The notes: generated from the sequence alone by a model not told the origin. 64,000 nucleotides of DNA from Pedobacter ginsengisoli (GCF_002736205.1 NZ_CP024091.1:2108001-2172000), one strand, 5' to 3'; counted from the stretch's first letter, positions 9,000-17,494 are shown. Program-made: numbers and translations.

Positions 9000-9896
9000 T
9001 TAGTTTGTGTTGTTGATAAGGTTAGATAAAGTATCAAAAGATTTGCGTGTAAGCATGGTATAGAATTCTTCGGAAACTGAAGTACTGCCATGATCTTCAA
9101 GAAATTTCTTTTGTTCAGGAGATAAATCTATTGGGTTTTCATCAATAGAATTTGGATAAGGATTAGCAGGTGTGCGATCTAACGGCGAACAAAACTCTAC
9201 AGAAAGCACTTCATTATAACCTATTTCGTGAAGTGTGTCAATTATTTTACTCCAATTCAGATTACCCATCCCAGGTGCCATTCTATTGTTATCTGCAACA
9301 TGAAAGCCTACTAATTTTCCTTTTGCCCTTCTTATGGTTTCGAACATATCTACCTCTTCAATATTCATATGAAAAGTATCCAGACAAACCCCACAGTTTG
9401 GTCCAACAGCCTTAGCCAAAGCCAAGGCCTGGTCGCCCCGATTTACGAAATAGGTTTCGAACCTGTTTATCGGTTCTATACCAATCAATATGCCGGATTG
9501 TTCTGTATAATCATAAATTTCTTTTAGAGAATCTACGGCCCATTGCCACTCTTCCTCCGGTCTTCCATCAGGCACTATTTTTCCTACAGTTCCCGGTACT
9601 ACTGAAACCATATGCCCATCAAGTTCTTTTACCATCCTCACCACATCTTTTACGTATTGAACTGATTTTGCCCGTTGAGCCTCATCTTTAGCCAGTAAAT
9701 TACGGTCTTCGAGCATAAGGGTTACTGAACCCCAGCAAGTTAAACCATATTCTTTTAATAATTTCCGCACTACATTGGTATCATAGTGCTCAGGACTCCC
9801 TGCAATTTCAAGTTTAGTATAGCCAAGACCAGATGCTCTGCGAATTGTTGTTTCAATCGTTTCTGATCGCATCCAGTTATGTATCGAAAGTTCCAT
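9000..9896 (-). CDS. TIM-barrel sugar epimerase/isomerase (tagatose 3-epimerase-like)
   Basis: A 298-residue AP-endonuclease-2-like barrel. The metal and catalytic residues of D-tagatose/D-psicose 3-epimerases are in place: Glu141 in GIEPINRFETYFVN, Asp173 and His176 in CLDTFHMN, His199 in GFHVADNNR, and Glu234 in SVEF. The GMGNLNW segment that follows is also typical. The predicted activity is C3-epimerisation of a ketose or a related keto-sugar in the cytosol. It starts 54 nt after the ThuA gene and 9 nt before the dehydratase-like gene, so the operon probably handles one sugar. Confidence 0.85.
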   Translation of the reverse strand: MELSIHNWMRSETIETTIRRASGLGYTKLEIAGSPEHYDTNVVRKLLKEYGLTCWGSVTLMLEDRNLLAKDEAQRAKSVQYVKDVVRMVKELDGHMVSVVPGTVGKIVPDGRPEEEWQWAVDSLKEIYDYTEQSGILIGIEPINRFETYFVNRGDQALALAKAVGPNCGVCLDTFHMNIEEVDMFETIRRAKGKLVGFHVADNNRMAPGMGNLNWSKIIDTLHEIGYNEVLSVEFCSPLDRTPANPYPNSIDENPIDLSPEQKKFLEDHGSTSVSEEFYTMLTRKSFDTLSNLINNTN

Positions 9897-9950
9897 AAAG
9901 TATCAGATAATATAATATTTGGTTAAGAAGTAGATATATGATTAGGATTA

Positions 9951-10820
9951 TTAATCCCTATATGGCACATTCATTTCAATTTTTCCAGCCCATTTTTTCT
10001 GAACTGGTCTATCCAACGTCCATTGAACAGCATTAATGACAAGTCTCTGGAAACCTTCTTCATTAAAGTCTGCCGGATGACCAAGAGTAGTCATAAAAAC
10101 TTTTCCACCAGCTGCTGTTTTCCATGTCCAGGCAACAGGGTTATCAATAGCAGCTTTATCAGGATTTACAGATTTCCCCATTAATAACCAGGTAGATCCT
10201 TTTACGGGGTAATGAGGTAATACATGGTATAACCATGAAGCAGCATGAAAATTATTTGGTACACCAATTAAAACAGGATGTTTTGATTGTGCAGGAATAA
10301 CCGAAACATCGGTGGTAGAATTATGACCATAATGGGTGTGTCCGCCCTTTCCCCATCCCGGAGGCGCCCCCAATGCGAATTCACCAAAGGCATTCCACTT
10401 TTCAAGAGGATGCCCGGCCGGATAATTAAATGCATGTGTAGAGGTCCTGAAACCCATTACTGGCTTGCCCGACTTTAAATAATCGTCAATGTATTTTAAC
10501 TGGTCTTCAGGCAGGCGTCTCCAGCGAAGAAAAAAGACAGCAAGATCTGCATCTTTTAAAGCTTCTAATCCTGGAATGTTTTCTTCAGACTTATAATCAG
10601 GTGATGATTTAAGAACGATTGTACGCATTCCGTAGTTCTTCTCCAATTCTGCCGCAATAAGAGGCATAGTAGCTTCACTACTATATTCATGATCGCCTGT
10701 TACAAATACAACTAACGGCTTTTTCGATTTTTGTTTTTTGTTTTGACCAACGGAATGGAGAGTGTTGAACAGCAATATGCTTGTAGCGATTAGACATATA
10801 ATGCCCCTAAAGTGTTTCAT
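9951..10820 (-). CDS. Exported ThuA-domain protein
   Basis: A 289-residue protein with a signal peptide (MKHFRGIICLIATSILLF; likely cut near residue 25) and a ThuA / class I glutamine-amidotransferase-like fold: VTGDHEYSSE at about 40, LAVFFLRWRRLP at about 95, and GFRTSTHAF at about 125. ThuA proteins in rhizobia act in conversion of disaccharides to 3-keto derivatives, and ThuA-like domains are frequent near PVC-type cytochromes. It is the first gene of the operon and the only exported product there, consistent with a periplasmic sugar step before the cytosolic enzymes. Confidence 0.85.
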   Translation of the reverse strand: MKHFRGIICLIATSILLFNTLHSVGQNKKQKSKKPLVVFVTGDHEYSSEATMPLIAAELEKNYGMRTIVLKSSPDYKSEENIPGLEALKDADLAVFFLRWRRLPEDQLKYIDDYLKSGKPVMGFRTSTHAFNYPAGHPLEKWNAFGEFALGAPPGWGKGGHTHYGHNSTTDVSVIPAQSKHPVLIGVPNNFHAASWLYHVLPHYPVKGSTWLLMGKSVNPDKAAIDNPVAWTWKTAAGGKVFMTTLGHPADFNEEGFQRLVINAVQWTLDRPVQKKWAGKIEMNVPYRD

Positions 10821-10865
10821 TGTGGTTCTTTTTACGTGTTTACTTGGTTAGATATGTGAGTTAAT

Positions 10866-10895
10866 CAAAAATATGATTATTAAAATTAAAACCAA
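10866..10895 (-). promoter_or_regulatory. Promoter of the sugar operon
   Basis: On the minus strand TTG (10895-10893), a 19-nt spacer, then TATTTTTG (10873-10866) fits the Bacteroidota consensus TTG-N19-21-TAnnTTTG. Transcription would start near 10859, about 40 nt before the ThuA start codon. Confidence 0.6.
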
Positions 10896-10996
10896 GTGAA
10901 AAAGCACGAAAGTCTGTCACAACTTCGTATCCAATCAGTCTATTTAGGTCGACTTTTTTAAATAGAGATAAAAATACTAGAATTACTTTATTTTTA

Positions 10997-11004
10997 TATT
11001 TTTG
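10997..11004 (+). promoter_or_regulatory. Candidate -7 box for the orphan lipoprotein gene
   Basis: TATTTTTG matches TAnnTTTG, giving a predicted start near 11011 and a leader of about 29 nt. No clear -33 TTG is present. Confidence 0.4.
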
Positions 11005-11039
11005 CGAAAAAATTAATAGCCCTTAAAATTATTATCTAC

Positions 11040-11939
11040 ATGCGCAAAGCGATCTTATTATTTATTCCATTATTACTTATTCTATCTTGTAAAAAAACAA
11101 AAACATTAGAAAAGCCAGAAATTGAACCAAAAAAGCCAGAAATTGAAGTCGATATGTCAAATCCACTTGAAAACGTAATTCAGATGGAATATCAAAAATC
11201 AAGTAATGCCATCATGTATCGCCAAACCGACATTGCTTTTTTAGGTTTCTTAACAGACACAATGAGTGTAAGAAGCAAACAGTTTAACCCTTTTAATAAT
11301 GTCGTTCTGATTAACAATGAATACTCATTAACTGATATAAATTCTAAAGTTATAGAAAGGTATAAATTAGATGAGGCTGTATTAAGTAACTATAGAGAGT
11401 CTTATAATGAAATGCTAAAAAGCAGTAATTATGTGTTCACTCCTAAAATTAGTTATCAGATACATGCAACAAAAGATTTGGATCATATAAATAAAACCGA
11501 GATTACTTTAGTTGTCAAAGCAATTTATTATTATCTGGTTTTAAGTGAGCCAAAGCAAGAGAGTTTTAGAATTTATTCAAATTTAAAAATAGATGAGATA
11601 AAACAATCCGGAGCTTATTTATCAAGAATTGGTTTTGGTCTGCAGTCTAAATTTCAAATATCTACTTATCAAGACCCCAATAAACTTATTCCCTATTTAA
11701 AAGCATATTTAAATGCTGTTTTAAATGGCAACGAAAAAAATGCGGCTGAATTAAGAGAAAAATTTGAAATGCCTATAACGGAATTTGAATATCTAGGAGG
11801 TCCGATTTCTGATTGGTTTCAATATCAGTCTTTAAGTACCAAGGAAAAAATTGAGAAATATGTTAAAGAGCTTTTTGTAGCTAAGCCTACAAATTCGGCT
11901 TTTAAAAACATTGAATTTGAATTTAAAGCTTTAAAATAG
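11040..11939 (+). CDS. Lipoprotein of unknown function
   Basis: A 299-residue protein with a short lipoprotein signal ending in LILSC (Cys17 is the lipid site), then a charged linker with the repeat KPEIE. The remainder is rich in Lys, Asn, Tyr and Ile with no motif I recognise. Its base composition looks more AT-rich than the flanking metabolic genes, and it stands alone between divergent and convergent neighbours, so recent acquisition is possible but not shown. It should be anchored in an envelope membrane facing the periplasm or surface. Confidence 0.65.
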   Translation: MRKAILLFIPLLLILSCKKTKTLEKPEIEPKKPEIEVDMSNPLENVIQMEYQKSSNAIMYRQTDIAFLGFLTDTMSVRSKQFNPFNNVVLINNEYSLTDINSKVIERYKLDEAVLSNYRESYNEMLKSSNYVFTPKISYQIHATKDLDHINKTEITLVVKAIYYYLVLSEPKQESFRIYSNLKIDEIKQSGAYLSRIGFGLQSKFQISTYQDPNKLIPYLKAYLNAVLNGNEKNAAELREKFEMPITEFEYLGGPISDWFQYQSLSTKEKIEKYVKELFVAKPTNSAFKNIEFEFKALK

Positions 11940-11953
11940 GCTTTCTTCGCAGT

Positions 11954-11990
11954 AAAGGTGATTGCAATTTTAAAATTTGCAATCACCTTT
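11954..11990. terminator. Bidirectional terminator
   Basis: Perfect 14-bp arms AAAGGTGATTGCAA (11954-11967) and its complement (11977-11990) with a 9-nt loop, followed by TTATT, between convergent stops. Confidence 0.8.
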
Positions 11991-11993
11991 TTA

Positions 11994-12380
11994 TTACACA
12001 ATAACTCTATCTGAACCGCCTTTCATATGGGAGAGTTTGCTTAAAAACATCTCGGCCATCATACCCGCCTTTTTCTTGGTTTCATCAGCCATTTCACCTG
12101 AAAAATGTTCGTCAATGGTTTGATTAAACAGAATTAACCATCGTTCAAAATGGGGCTTTTCCAATGGCAAGGGAGCATGCCTGGCAAAAGGGTTCCCTTT
12201 AAATCCAGCTATTCCAAAAAGTACTGCATTCCAGAAATCATACATCTTTGCCAAATGAGGATTCCAGTCTGTAATCACCGCATCGAAAATAGGACCAATC
12301 AATTCATCTTCTTTAACCTTGCTGTAAAAACTATCTACAAATAATACAATATCTTCGAAATTACTAATGTCTGCTTTCAT
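11994..12380 (-). CDS. Group III truncated hemoglobin
   Basis: A 128-residue 2-over-2 globin. The spacing of Tyr19 (B10), His42 (E7, in PHLAKMYDFW), His68 (proximal F8, in RHAPLPL) and Trp81 (G8, in HFERWL) reproduces the group III pattern of the Campylobacter protein Ctb. Group III globins bind oxygen and nitric oxide and are tied to nitrosative stress. It is the last gene of a minus-strand run with the Rrf2 regulator and the broken flavohemoglobin, so it may be the working globin of this cluster. Confidence 0.9.
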   Translation of the reverse strand: MKADISNFEDIVLFVDSFYSKVKEDELIGPIFDAVITDWNPHLAKMYDFWNAVLFGIAGFKGNPFARHAPLPLEKPHFERWLILFNQTIDEHFSGEMADETKKKAGMMAEMFLSKLSHMKGGSDRVIV

Positions 12381-12441
12381 ATAAAAAGTTTTACTGATGA
12401 TTAGGCTGCCAAATAATAAGCCATAATATTGCTAAATGAGG

Positions 12442-13652
12442 CTAGTTCAACTGAAGTAAAGCAGGGCCAAATTCCTCGAACAAGATCGATTCTTTTTCAA
12501 TTCCTTTTGCAATCAGATCCTGATATTGCTTACGTATAAATGGAGCTGGACCACAAACATAATACTTAGCCCCCGGATATTGCGGTAAAGACTCTATTTT
12601 ATTGATGTCCAAAAACCCCTCTAATATACCAGCCTGCTTGTCCGATTCTGTTGGTGCATCATAAAACACGTGCTGCTCTACTGATTCATTTGTTGTAACG
12701 ATCTGATCCAGTTGATCTTTAAAGGCATGTACCGAACGGTTCCTGCAACCATGTAACCATGTAATAGGATAAGAGAACTTTTGTTCTACCAGGTTCTGTA
12801 GCATACTAATCATAGGGGTTAATCCAACTCCCCACTAATTAATACTATTGGTGCTGCTAAATCTTCAGGTAATTTAAAATCGCCGGCCGGAGCGGTAATA
12901 TCTACAATATCTCCTTCCTTAACAATATCATGGAAATGGTTGCTGATAAGGCCATTGGTATCTAAATCTATCCCTTTTTCGGCCTTCACTGAAATTCTAT
13001 AATACTCTTGAGCTGGAGTGCTTGAAATACTGTATTGGCGTGCCTGGTATAAATTCATTTCTGGCAAAAATACTTTAACACTAATGTATTGACCTGGCAC
13101 GTGAGCTGCCACTTTTCCACCATCTGATGGAAAAAGGTAAAAGGAGGTAATTTCAGTTGATTCTACATTTATTTTACCCACTTTAAAAGGTCTCCAACCA
13201 GTCCATCCATGCGGCTGTACTGTTTTTTGTTCGTACAGTTTTGCTTCATGGCCTGACATCAGATTGGCCAATTGCTGGTAAGCAGCAGTCCAGGCATCTA
13301 CAATTTCCGGCGTTGCTGCATCTCCCAAAACTTCCTGAATTGATGCAATTAAATGACGGCCTACAATTTGATATTGTTCAGGTCTGATATCTAAACTAAC
13401 ATGTTTATGCCCTATCCTATCCACAACCGGCATCAATACTCCGGGATTGGCTATGTTTTCGGCATAAGCCAAAACTGCCATTGCCAAAGCAGTTTGCTGT
13501 TTTCCACTTTGCTGATTCCCCATGTTAAAGAGATTCTTCAATTCAGGATTATGAGTAAACATCCTGTTGTAGAAATACTTAGTTAATAATATCCCGTTTT
13601 CTTTTAATACGGGAACTGTTGCACTAATCCATTGTTTTTGTTCACTAGTCAT
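12442..13652 (-). pseudogene. hmp: Flavohemoglobin (nitric oxide dioxygenase), split by a one-base frameshift
   Basis: Two adjacent reading frames (13652-12819 and a second ending at 12442) together give a complete Hmp of about 403 residues; the E. coli enzyme has 396. Residues 1-140 are a globin with proximal His84 in GHKH; then comes an FAD domain with ARQYSIS, and an NAD domain with YYVCGP and a C-terminal FEEFGP. The frame breaks inside the NAD loop: the sequence reads SGELD-stop, while one extra G in the GGGG run (complement of 12830-12833) restores SGGVGLTPM. This is either a true frameshift, a phase-variable homopolymer, or a sequencing error. Hmp converts NO to nitrate. Confidence 0.9.
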
Positions 13653-13670
13653 ATAAAATATATTAATACC

Positions 13671-13685
13671 TTTTTATCTTTTATT
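13671..13685 (-). promoter_or_regulatory. 15-bp motif shared with the Rrf2-gene palindrome
   Basis: TTTTTATCTTTTATT (plus-strand reading), 18 nt upstream of the flavohemoglobin start, is identical to 14180-14194 in the palindrome before the Rrf2 gene. It may be a half-site operator, although the AT-rich context makes chance identity possible. Confidence 0.35.
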
Positions 13686-13698
13686 TAGTTAATTTTTT

Positions 13699-14136
13699 TT
13701 ATTTTTTTAATTTAGTAATCCCAAGATTTAAGTCTTCATTAAAGTCTGCTATTGATGTATCTTGTAGCATCTGTTGTATTTTGTTTCGAATGGCCTTAAA
13801 TTCATGATGTAACGGACAAGGGTTACTTTCTGAACAATGTTCCAATCCCAGGCCACAACCTGTAAACAGACTATTTCCATCAATGGCCTCAACAACATCC
13901 GACAAAGGCCGCCCGAGTGTTGATGAATCCATATAAAACCCTCCATTTGGCCCCTTGGCAGATTGAACAATACCTTTCTTGCTTAGCTCCTGCAAAATCT
14001 TAGCGAGGAAATGCTCTGGCGAATCAATACCTGAAGATATTTCTTTTATACCTACCCTACTGCCAGAAGCAGTACGATGCGCAATAAAGAAGACTGAACG
14101 CATTGCGTATTCGCATGTTTTTGAAAAAATTCCCAT
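13699..14136 (-). CDS. Rrf2-family Fe-S transcriptional regulator (NsrR/IscR-like)
   Basis: A 145-residue Rrf2 protein: winged helix-turn-helix in the first 75 residues (PEHFLAKILQELSKKGIV, then GPNGGF) and the cluster-binding cysteines Cys94, Cys101 and Cys107, spaced C-x6-C-x5-C. That spacing is near those of IscR and NsrR. The ATG at 14136 is preferred over an in-frame GTG two codons earlier. It lies just upstream of the flavohemoglobin and truncated hemoglobin on the same strand, which argues for an NO-sensing NsrR-like role. A large palindrome covers its own promoter, which suggests autorepression. Confidence 0.85.
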   Translation of the reverse strand: MGIFSKTCEYAMRSVFFIAHRTASGSRVGIKEISSGIDSPEHFLAKILQELSKKGIVQSAKGPNGGFYMDSSTLGRPLSDVVEAIDGNSLFTGCGLGLEHCSESNPCPLHHEFKAIRNKIQQMLQDTSIADFNEDLNLGITKLKK

Positions 14137-14144
14137 CTGCACGA

Positions 14145-14205
14145 CAAATGTAAAACATAAGATTCAATAATAAAAGATATTTTTATCTTTTATTATTGAA
14201 TCTTA
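14145..14205. promoter_or_regulatory. 22-bp-arm palindrome overlapping the Rrf2-gene promoter
   Basis: Arms 14158-14179 and 14184-14205 are perfectly complementary around the loop TTTT; the core reads AATAAAAGATA-N4-TATCTTTTATT. A -7 box TACATTTG lies on the minus strand at 14152-14145, so the -33 region falls inside the palindrome. The palindrome also includes the folE stop codon, so it could double as a folE terminator. The arrangement fits an autoregulatory operator, but the protein bound is inferred. Confidence 0.55.
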
Positions 14206-14904
14206 CATTGGACGGATATATTGCAAAAACTCTTCTTTTGTTGCCTTATCTAAAAATGCGCCCGAATATTCAGCAGTCACCGTACTGCTGTTAATGTCTT
14301 TAATACCTCTTGATGATACACATAAATGAACAGCATCAATTACAACAGCAACATCATCCGTTTCCAAAATGGTTTTTAATTCATTGGCAATCTGAATGGT
14401 TAAGCGTTCCTGTACCTGAGGTCGTTGAGCATAATACTGAACTATCCGGTTTAATTTAGATAAACCAATAACCTTTCCCGACGAGATATAAGCAATATGC
14501 GCTTTCCCAATAATTGGCACAAAGTGATGTTCACAATTTGAATAGAGTGTTATATTTTTCTCTACCAGCATTTGGTTATACTGATATTTATTATCAAACA
14601 AGGTAATATTGGGCTTATTAGCCGGATTAAGGCCAGAAAATACTTCTTTAACAAACATTTTCGCTACACGTCCGGGTGTTCCATTCAAACTATCATCTGT
14701 AAGGTCCAGTCCTAAGGTTTGCATAATTTCGCGAAAATGCCCTGCAATAATCTTTATTTTTTCATGATCTCCAAGCTCAAAAGCATCACTTCTTAACGGA
14801 GTATCATACGAAGTACCAATATGTTGTTCGCCTAATAAATCTTCCAGTTCAGCTAAAGAAAGATTATTATCCGTTGTATTCAAGGCAGTTCTATTCTGTT
14901 TCAT
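14203..14904 (-). CDS. folE: GTP cyclohydrolase I
   Basis: A 233-residue type I enzyme making 7,8-dihydroneopterin triphosphate from GTP, the first step toward folate or tetrahydrobiopterin-type pterins and queuosine precursors. Zinc ligands Cys124 and His127 (CEHH) and Cys195 (HLCVSSRG) are spaced 3 and 71 apart, exactly as Cys110/His113/Cys181 of E. coli. The first 40 residues are an extra N-terminal tail. Its stop codon lies inside the palindrome before the Rrf2 gene, so read-through into the hemoglobin cluster is possible. Confidence 0.95.
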   Translation of the reverse strand: MKQNRTALNTTDNNLSLAELEDLLGEQHIGTSYDTPLRSDAFELGDHEKIKIIAGHFREIMQTLGLDLTDDSLNGTPGRVAKMFVKEVFSGLNPANKPNITLFDNKYQYNQMLVEKNITLYSNCEHHFVPIIGKAHIAYISSGKVIGLSKLNRIVQYYAQRPQVQERLTIQIANELKTILETDDVAVVIDAVHLCVSSRGIKDINSSTVTAEYSGAFLDKATKEEFLQYIRPM

Positions 14905-14994
14905 AAATTATTGCGACTAATTTTATCCGTATCGGTTTTTAGTAATAATAGGTGGTAAATATAAAAAAGATAATTTTATTAAAATGAGCAAGCA

Positions 14995-15315
14995 CTATTG
15001 TAACCGGATCTTGCCTTTCATTACTACATGAATACTACAATAATAATTAGCAGCTGCAGTTACGCCCATTTTCCAGGAACCGCCTGATGGTATTATAGAA
15101 GAAGTCCATTGTTTCGAGCCTTCTTCAGTTACATCATGAGCCATCATATCATGATTTACCCAAATTATGGTGTCGCCCTGCTTAACAGTAATATCATCAG
15201 GAACAAATTTCATGTTTTTGATCTCAACAGTGTATGCCTTAGGCTTTTCCTTAACTGAAAAACAGCTGGCAAACAAAAAAACAACAAACGCAAAACAGAT
15301 ATAATACTTGCTCAT
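14995..15315 (-). CDS. Cupredoxin-domain lipoprotein
   Basis: A 106-residue small blue-copper-like protein with a lipoprotein signal (FASC, Cys18) and a plastocyanin fold. The type 1 copper ligands are His60 (NHDMMAHDVT), Cys93 and His96 (YYCSIH) and Met99. It should be tethered in the periplasm or outer membrane and carry electrons or copper. It begins 6 nt after the DUF4142 gene and ends in KIRLQ, the usual last strand, so it is complete. Its redox partners are not visible here. Confidence 0.85.
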   Translation of the reverse strand: MSKYYICFAFVVFLFASCFSVKEKPKAYTVEIKNMKFVPDDITVKQGDTIIWVNHDMMAHDVTEEGSKQWTSSIIPSGGSWKMGVTAAANYYCSIHVVMKGKIRLQ

Positions 15316-15321
15316 GATAAT

Positions 15322-15861
15322 TTATTTAAATTTCATTTGTACCATCTCAGCGTGGCTTAAATGTACTTTTAATGCCGGAACCACCTTTTCCAGCAAAGCT
15401 TTTAGTTCTGCGTTTTTAGATGATGGGATTAACAAACCCTCAACTGCGCCAATAACCGCTTTATGATAAGCTACTTCATTGTCTATATAGGCCTTATCAA
15501 ATGCTTTTCCTGATTTTGAAAGCAAAGTTTTTTTTGTTACTTCGGCATCAGCCATTAGCTTTTTACTTACGGCATTGTCTTTAGGTGTAACTTTTAGCTT
15601 AGTAACTAATGCCACAGCCTGTGCAATAACTGCTTTGTGATCATTTGACATGGTTTCAGCAAACTTAAGAATATCAACATTCTTTGATTTTGCTTTAGCT
15701 ACCGTTGCATAGTTAATATCGATCTGGTTGGCAGTAACTGCAACAGAAGCCACTTCGGCATCATTGAGTTTAGGGGTCTGAGCTAGTAATGTTGCTGTAA
15801 ACACTACTGATAATGCCATTGTAATAATACTGGAAGATGCTAACGTTTTAATCATTTTCAT
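15322..15861 (-). CDS. Exported DUF4142 protein
   Basis: A 179-residue protein with a signal peptide (hydrophobic IITMALSVVFTATLLA, cut near residue 28) followed by an all-helical DUF4142 domain. The features YATVAKAKSKNVDILKFAE, MSNDH and a His-containing final helix HLSHAEMV resemble a ferritin-like four-helix bundle. No metal site is firmly assigned. It is cotranscribed with the cupredoxin gene 6 nt downstream. DUF4142 proteins are abundant in soil Bacteroidota and Proteobacteria; no reaction has been established to my knowledge. Confidence 0.8.
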   Translation of the reverse strand: MKMIKTLASSSIITMALSVVFTATLLAQTPKLNDAEVASVAVTANQIDINYATVAKAKSKNVDILKFAETMSNDHKAVIAQAVALVTKLKVTPKDNAVSKKLMADAEVTKKTLLSKSGKAFDKAYIDNEVAYHKAVIGAVEGLLIPSSKNAELKALLEKVVPALKVHLSHAEMVQMKFK

Positions 15862-15970
15862 GTTTCTAAGATTTATTTGTTCATTTATATATTAGAGATT
15901 GCCTGATTAAAAAGGGTTACATTTTTATCTGTTGTTCAGTATAGAAAATATTAATAATTTTATAGAACAT

Positions 15971-16855
15971 ATGATGGCAAGTAAAGAAGTTGTAATCCAG
16001 GAGCTCATTTCGAAGTCCGGAGAACAACTGTTAAGTGTAAAAGAAACCACATACAAAGACCTCAGCACACCTGCTCAGTCTGCAATGTATACCGTGTTAT
16101 TTATTAAAGAAGGAAAAGGCTTATACCATGCCGACTTCGGTATTTTTCCTTTTGCTGCTCCTGCCCTACTATTCTCTACCCCGCTGCAGGTAATTCATCT
16201 GCAAAAAGCAGAATCTGTAAAATGCACCCAGCTACAGTTTCATGGCGATTTCTATTGCATTGAATTTCACCGTACCGAGGTACGCTGCAACGGTCTACTG
16301 TTTAACAACATCTATGTAGATCCAATTGTCGCACTATCTGACAAAGAAGCAAAAGTATTTAGCAAACTTGTAGATGATTTAAGAGAAGAACTGAGCCATC
16401 CAACCCTTTCTGATATAGTTCCAAGAGCATATTTGCAGCTTTTTTTAGCAAAATCGAGCAGCATTAAAATGAATGGTCCGTTTAATATAAACGCCGATAG
16501 AGAGCGTGATGAACTGATGGAACAGTTTAGCCAATTATTAGACCAGCACTACCTTACTTTGCGCAAACCATCAGATTATGCCGACTTGCTTTCTATGTCA
16601 AGAGATAATTTCACCCGTCGCTGTACACGCTATTTCAGAAAGTCACCTTCGCAATTAATTCAGGAAAAACTAATACTCGAGGCAAAAAAGCAACTTCATT
16701 TAACCAGGCAAACCATTAAGGAAATTGCCTATAACTTACAATTTCAGGACGAGTTCTATTTTAGCCGTGTCTTTAAAAAATTCACTAAAGTTTCGCCGCA
16801 AGCCTTTAGAGATAAAACAGGAATTTCAATTGTTGCGGATATGTCCAAGGATTAG
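15971..16855 (+). CDS. AraC-family transcriptional regulator
   Basis: A 294-residue protein with an N-terminal cupin-like sensor (about 20-150) and a C-terminal AraC DNA-binding domain (about 190-285) holding two helix-turn-helices: YADLLSMSRDNFTRRCTRY and the signature IKEIAYNLQFQDEFYFSRVFKK. The ATG at 15971 is chosen; an in-frame TTG at 15932 is less likely. The DUF417 gene follows 60 nt downstream on the same strand, a pairing that recalls rclR with rclC in E. coli, although these sequences are too far apart to claim orthology. Confidence 0.85.
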   Translation: MMASKEVVIQELISKSGEQLLSVKETTYKDLSTPAQSAMYTVLFIKEGKGLYHADFGIFPFAAPALLFSTPLQVIHLQKAESVKCTQLQFHGDFYCIEFHRTEVRCNGLLFNNIYVDPIVALSDKEAKVFSKLVDDLREELSHPTLSDIVPRAYLQLFLAKSSSIKMNGPFNINADRERDELMEQFSQLLDQHYLTLRKPSDYADLLSMSRDNFTRRCTRYFRKSPSQLIQEKLILEAKKQLHLTRQTIKEIAYNLQFQDEFYFSRVFKKFTKVSPQAFRDKTGISIVADMSKD

Positions 16856-16891
16856 CCCCATTTGTCCATGTTATGCCTATCGGGATTGCTA

Positions 16892-16899
16892 TAGATTTG
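16892..16899 (+). promoter_or_regulatory. Candidate -7 box for the DUF417 gene
   Basis: TAGATTTG matches TAnnTTTG; the ATG lies 17 nt further on. No good -33 TTG is seen, which is common for activator-dependent promoters and fits control by the adjacent AraC protein. Confidence 0.4.
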
Positions 16900-16915
16900 T
16901 ATAAAAATCAATAGC

Positions 16916-17494
16916 ATGAAAAGTTCAATTATAAATACAATAGCCAATCTAGACCAATTAGGCAAAAATGCAATCCGCTTTGGAATCGTTGTTGTCTTTC
17001 TATGGATAGGCGGTTTAAAATTTTTCACTTACGAAGCCGATGGCGTTGTTCCATTCGTAGCAAACAGTCCTTTTATGTCCTTCTTTTATAACCATCCAGA
17101 TGAGTATAAAGACCATATGAATAAAGAGGGTGATTTGATTCCGGCCAATCATCAATGGCATATCGCTAACAATACTTATGGCTTTTCGGCAGGCTTAGGC
17201 GTATTTCTAATTACACTTGGTTTATTAGTTGCCTTACATAAGGTAGCTCCATTAGCTAGTATGATTGGCAGTGGATTTATATTTCTGATGTCGCTTGGTA
17301 CACTATCATTTTTAATTACAACTCCCGAAAGCTGGGTACCTCACCTTACGGATGAGCAATGGGGATTCCCTTATTTGTCTGGCCGTGGCCGACTGGTTAT
17401 TAAAGATATTGTAATCCTTGGCGGAGCCATTATTACCATGAGCGAATCTGCAAAACTGTACCTTCAAAATAAAGCAAGCAAAAAAGTTGCTTAA
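16916..17494 (+). CDS. DUF417 (YkgB/RclC-like) membrane protein
   Basis: A 192-residue inner-membrane protein with about four hydrophobic segments (near 20-35, 85-105, 112-130, 162-175) and the family motif VFLWIGGLKFFTYEADGVVPFV near the start. The E. coli relative RclC belongs to a reactive-chlorine-species resistance operon under an AraC regulator; here too an AraC gene is directly upstream. Any role in oxidant stress is inference. The stop is 2 nt from the convergent PAP2 gene, with no room for a terminator. Confidence 0.8.
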   Translation: MKSSIINTIANLDQLGKNAIRFGIVVVFLWIGGLKFFTYEADGVVPFVANSPFMSFFYNHPDEYKDHMNKEGDLIPANHQWHIANNTYGFSAGLGVFLITLGLLVALHKVAPLASMIGSGFIFLMSLGTLSFLITTPESWVPHLTDEQWGFPYLSGRGRLVIKDIVILGGAIITMSESAKLYLQNKASKKVA

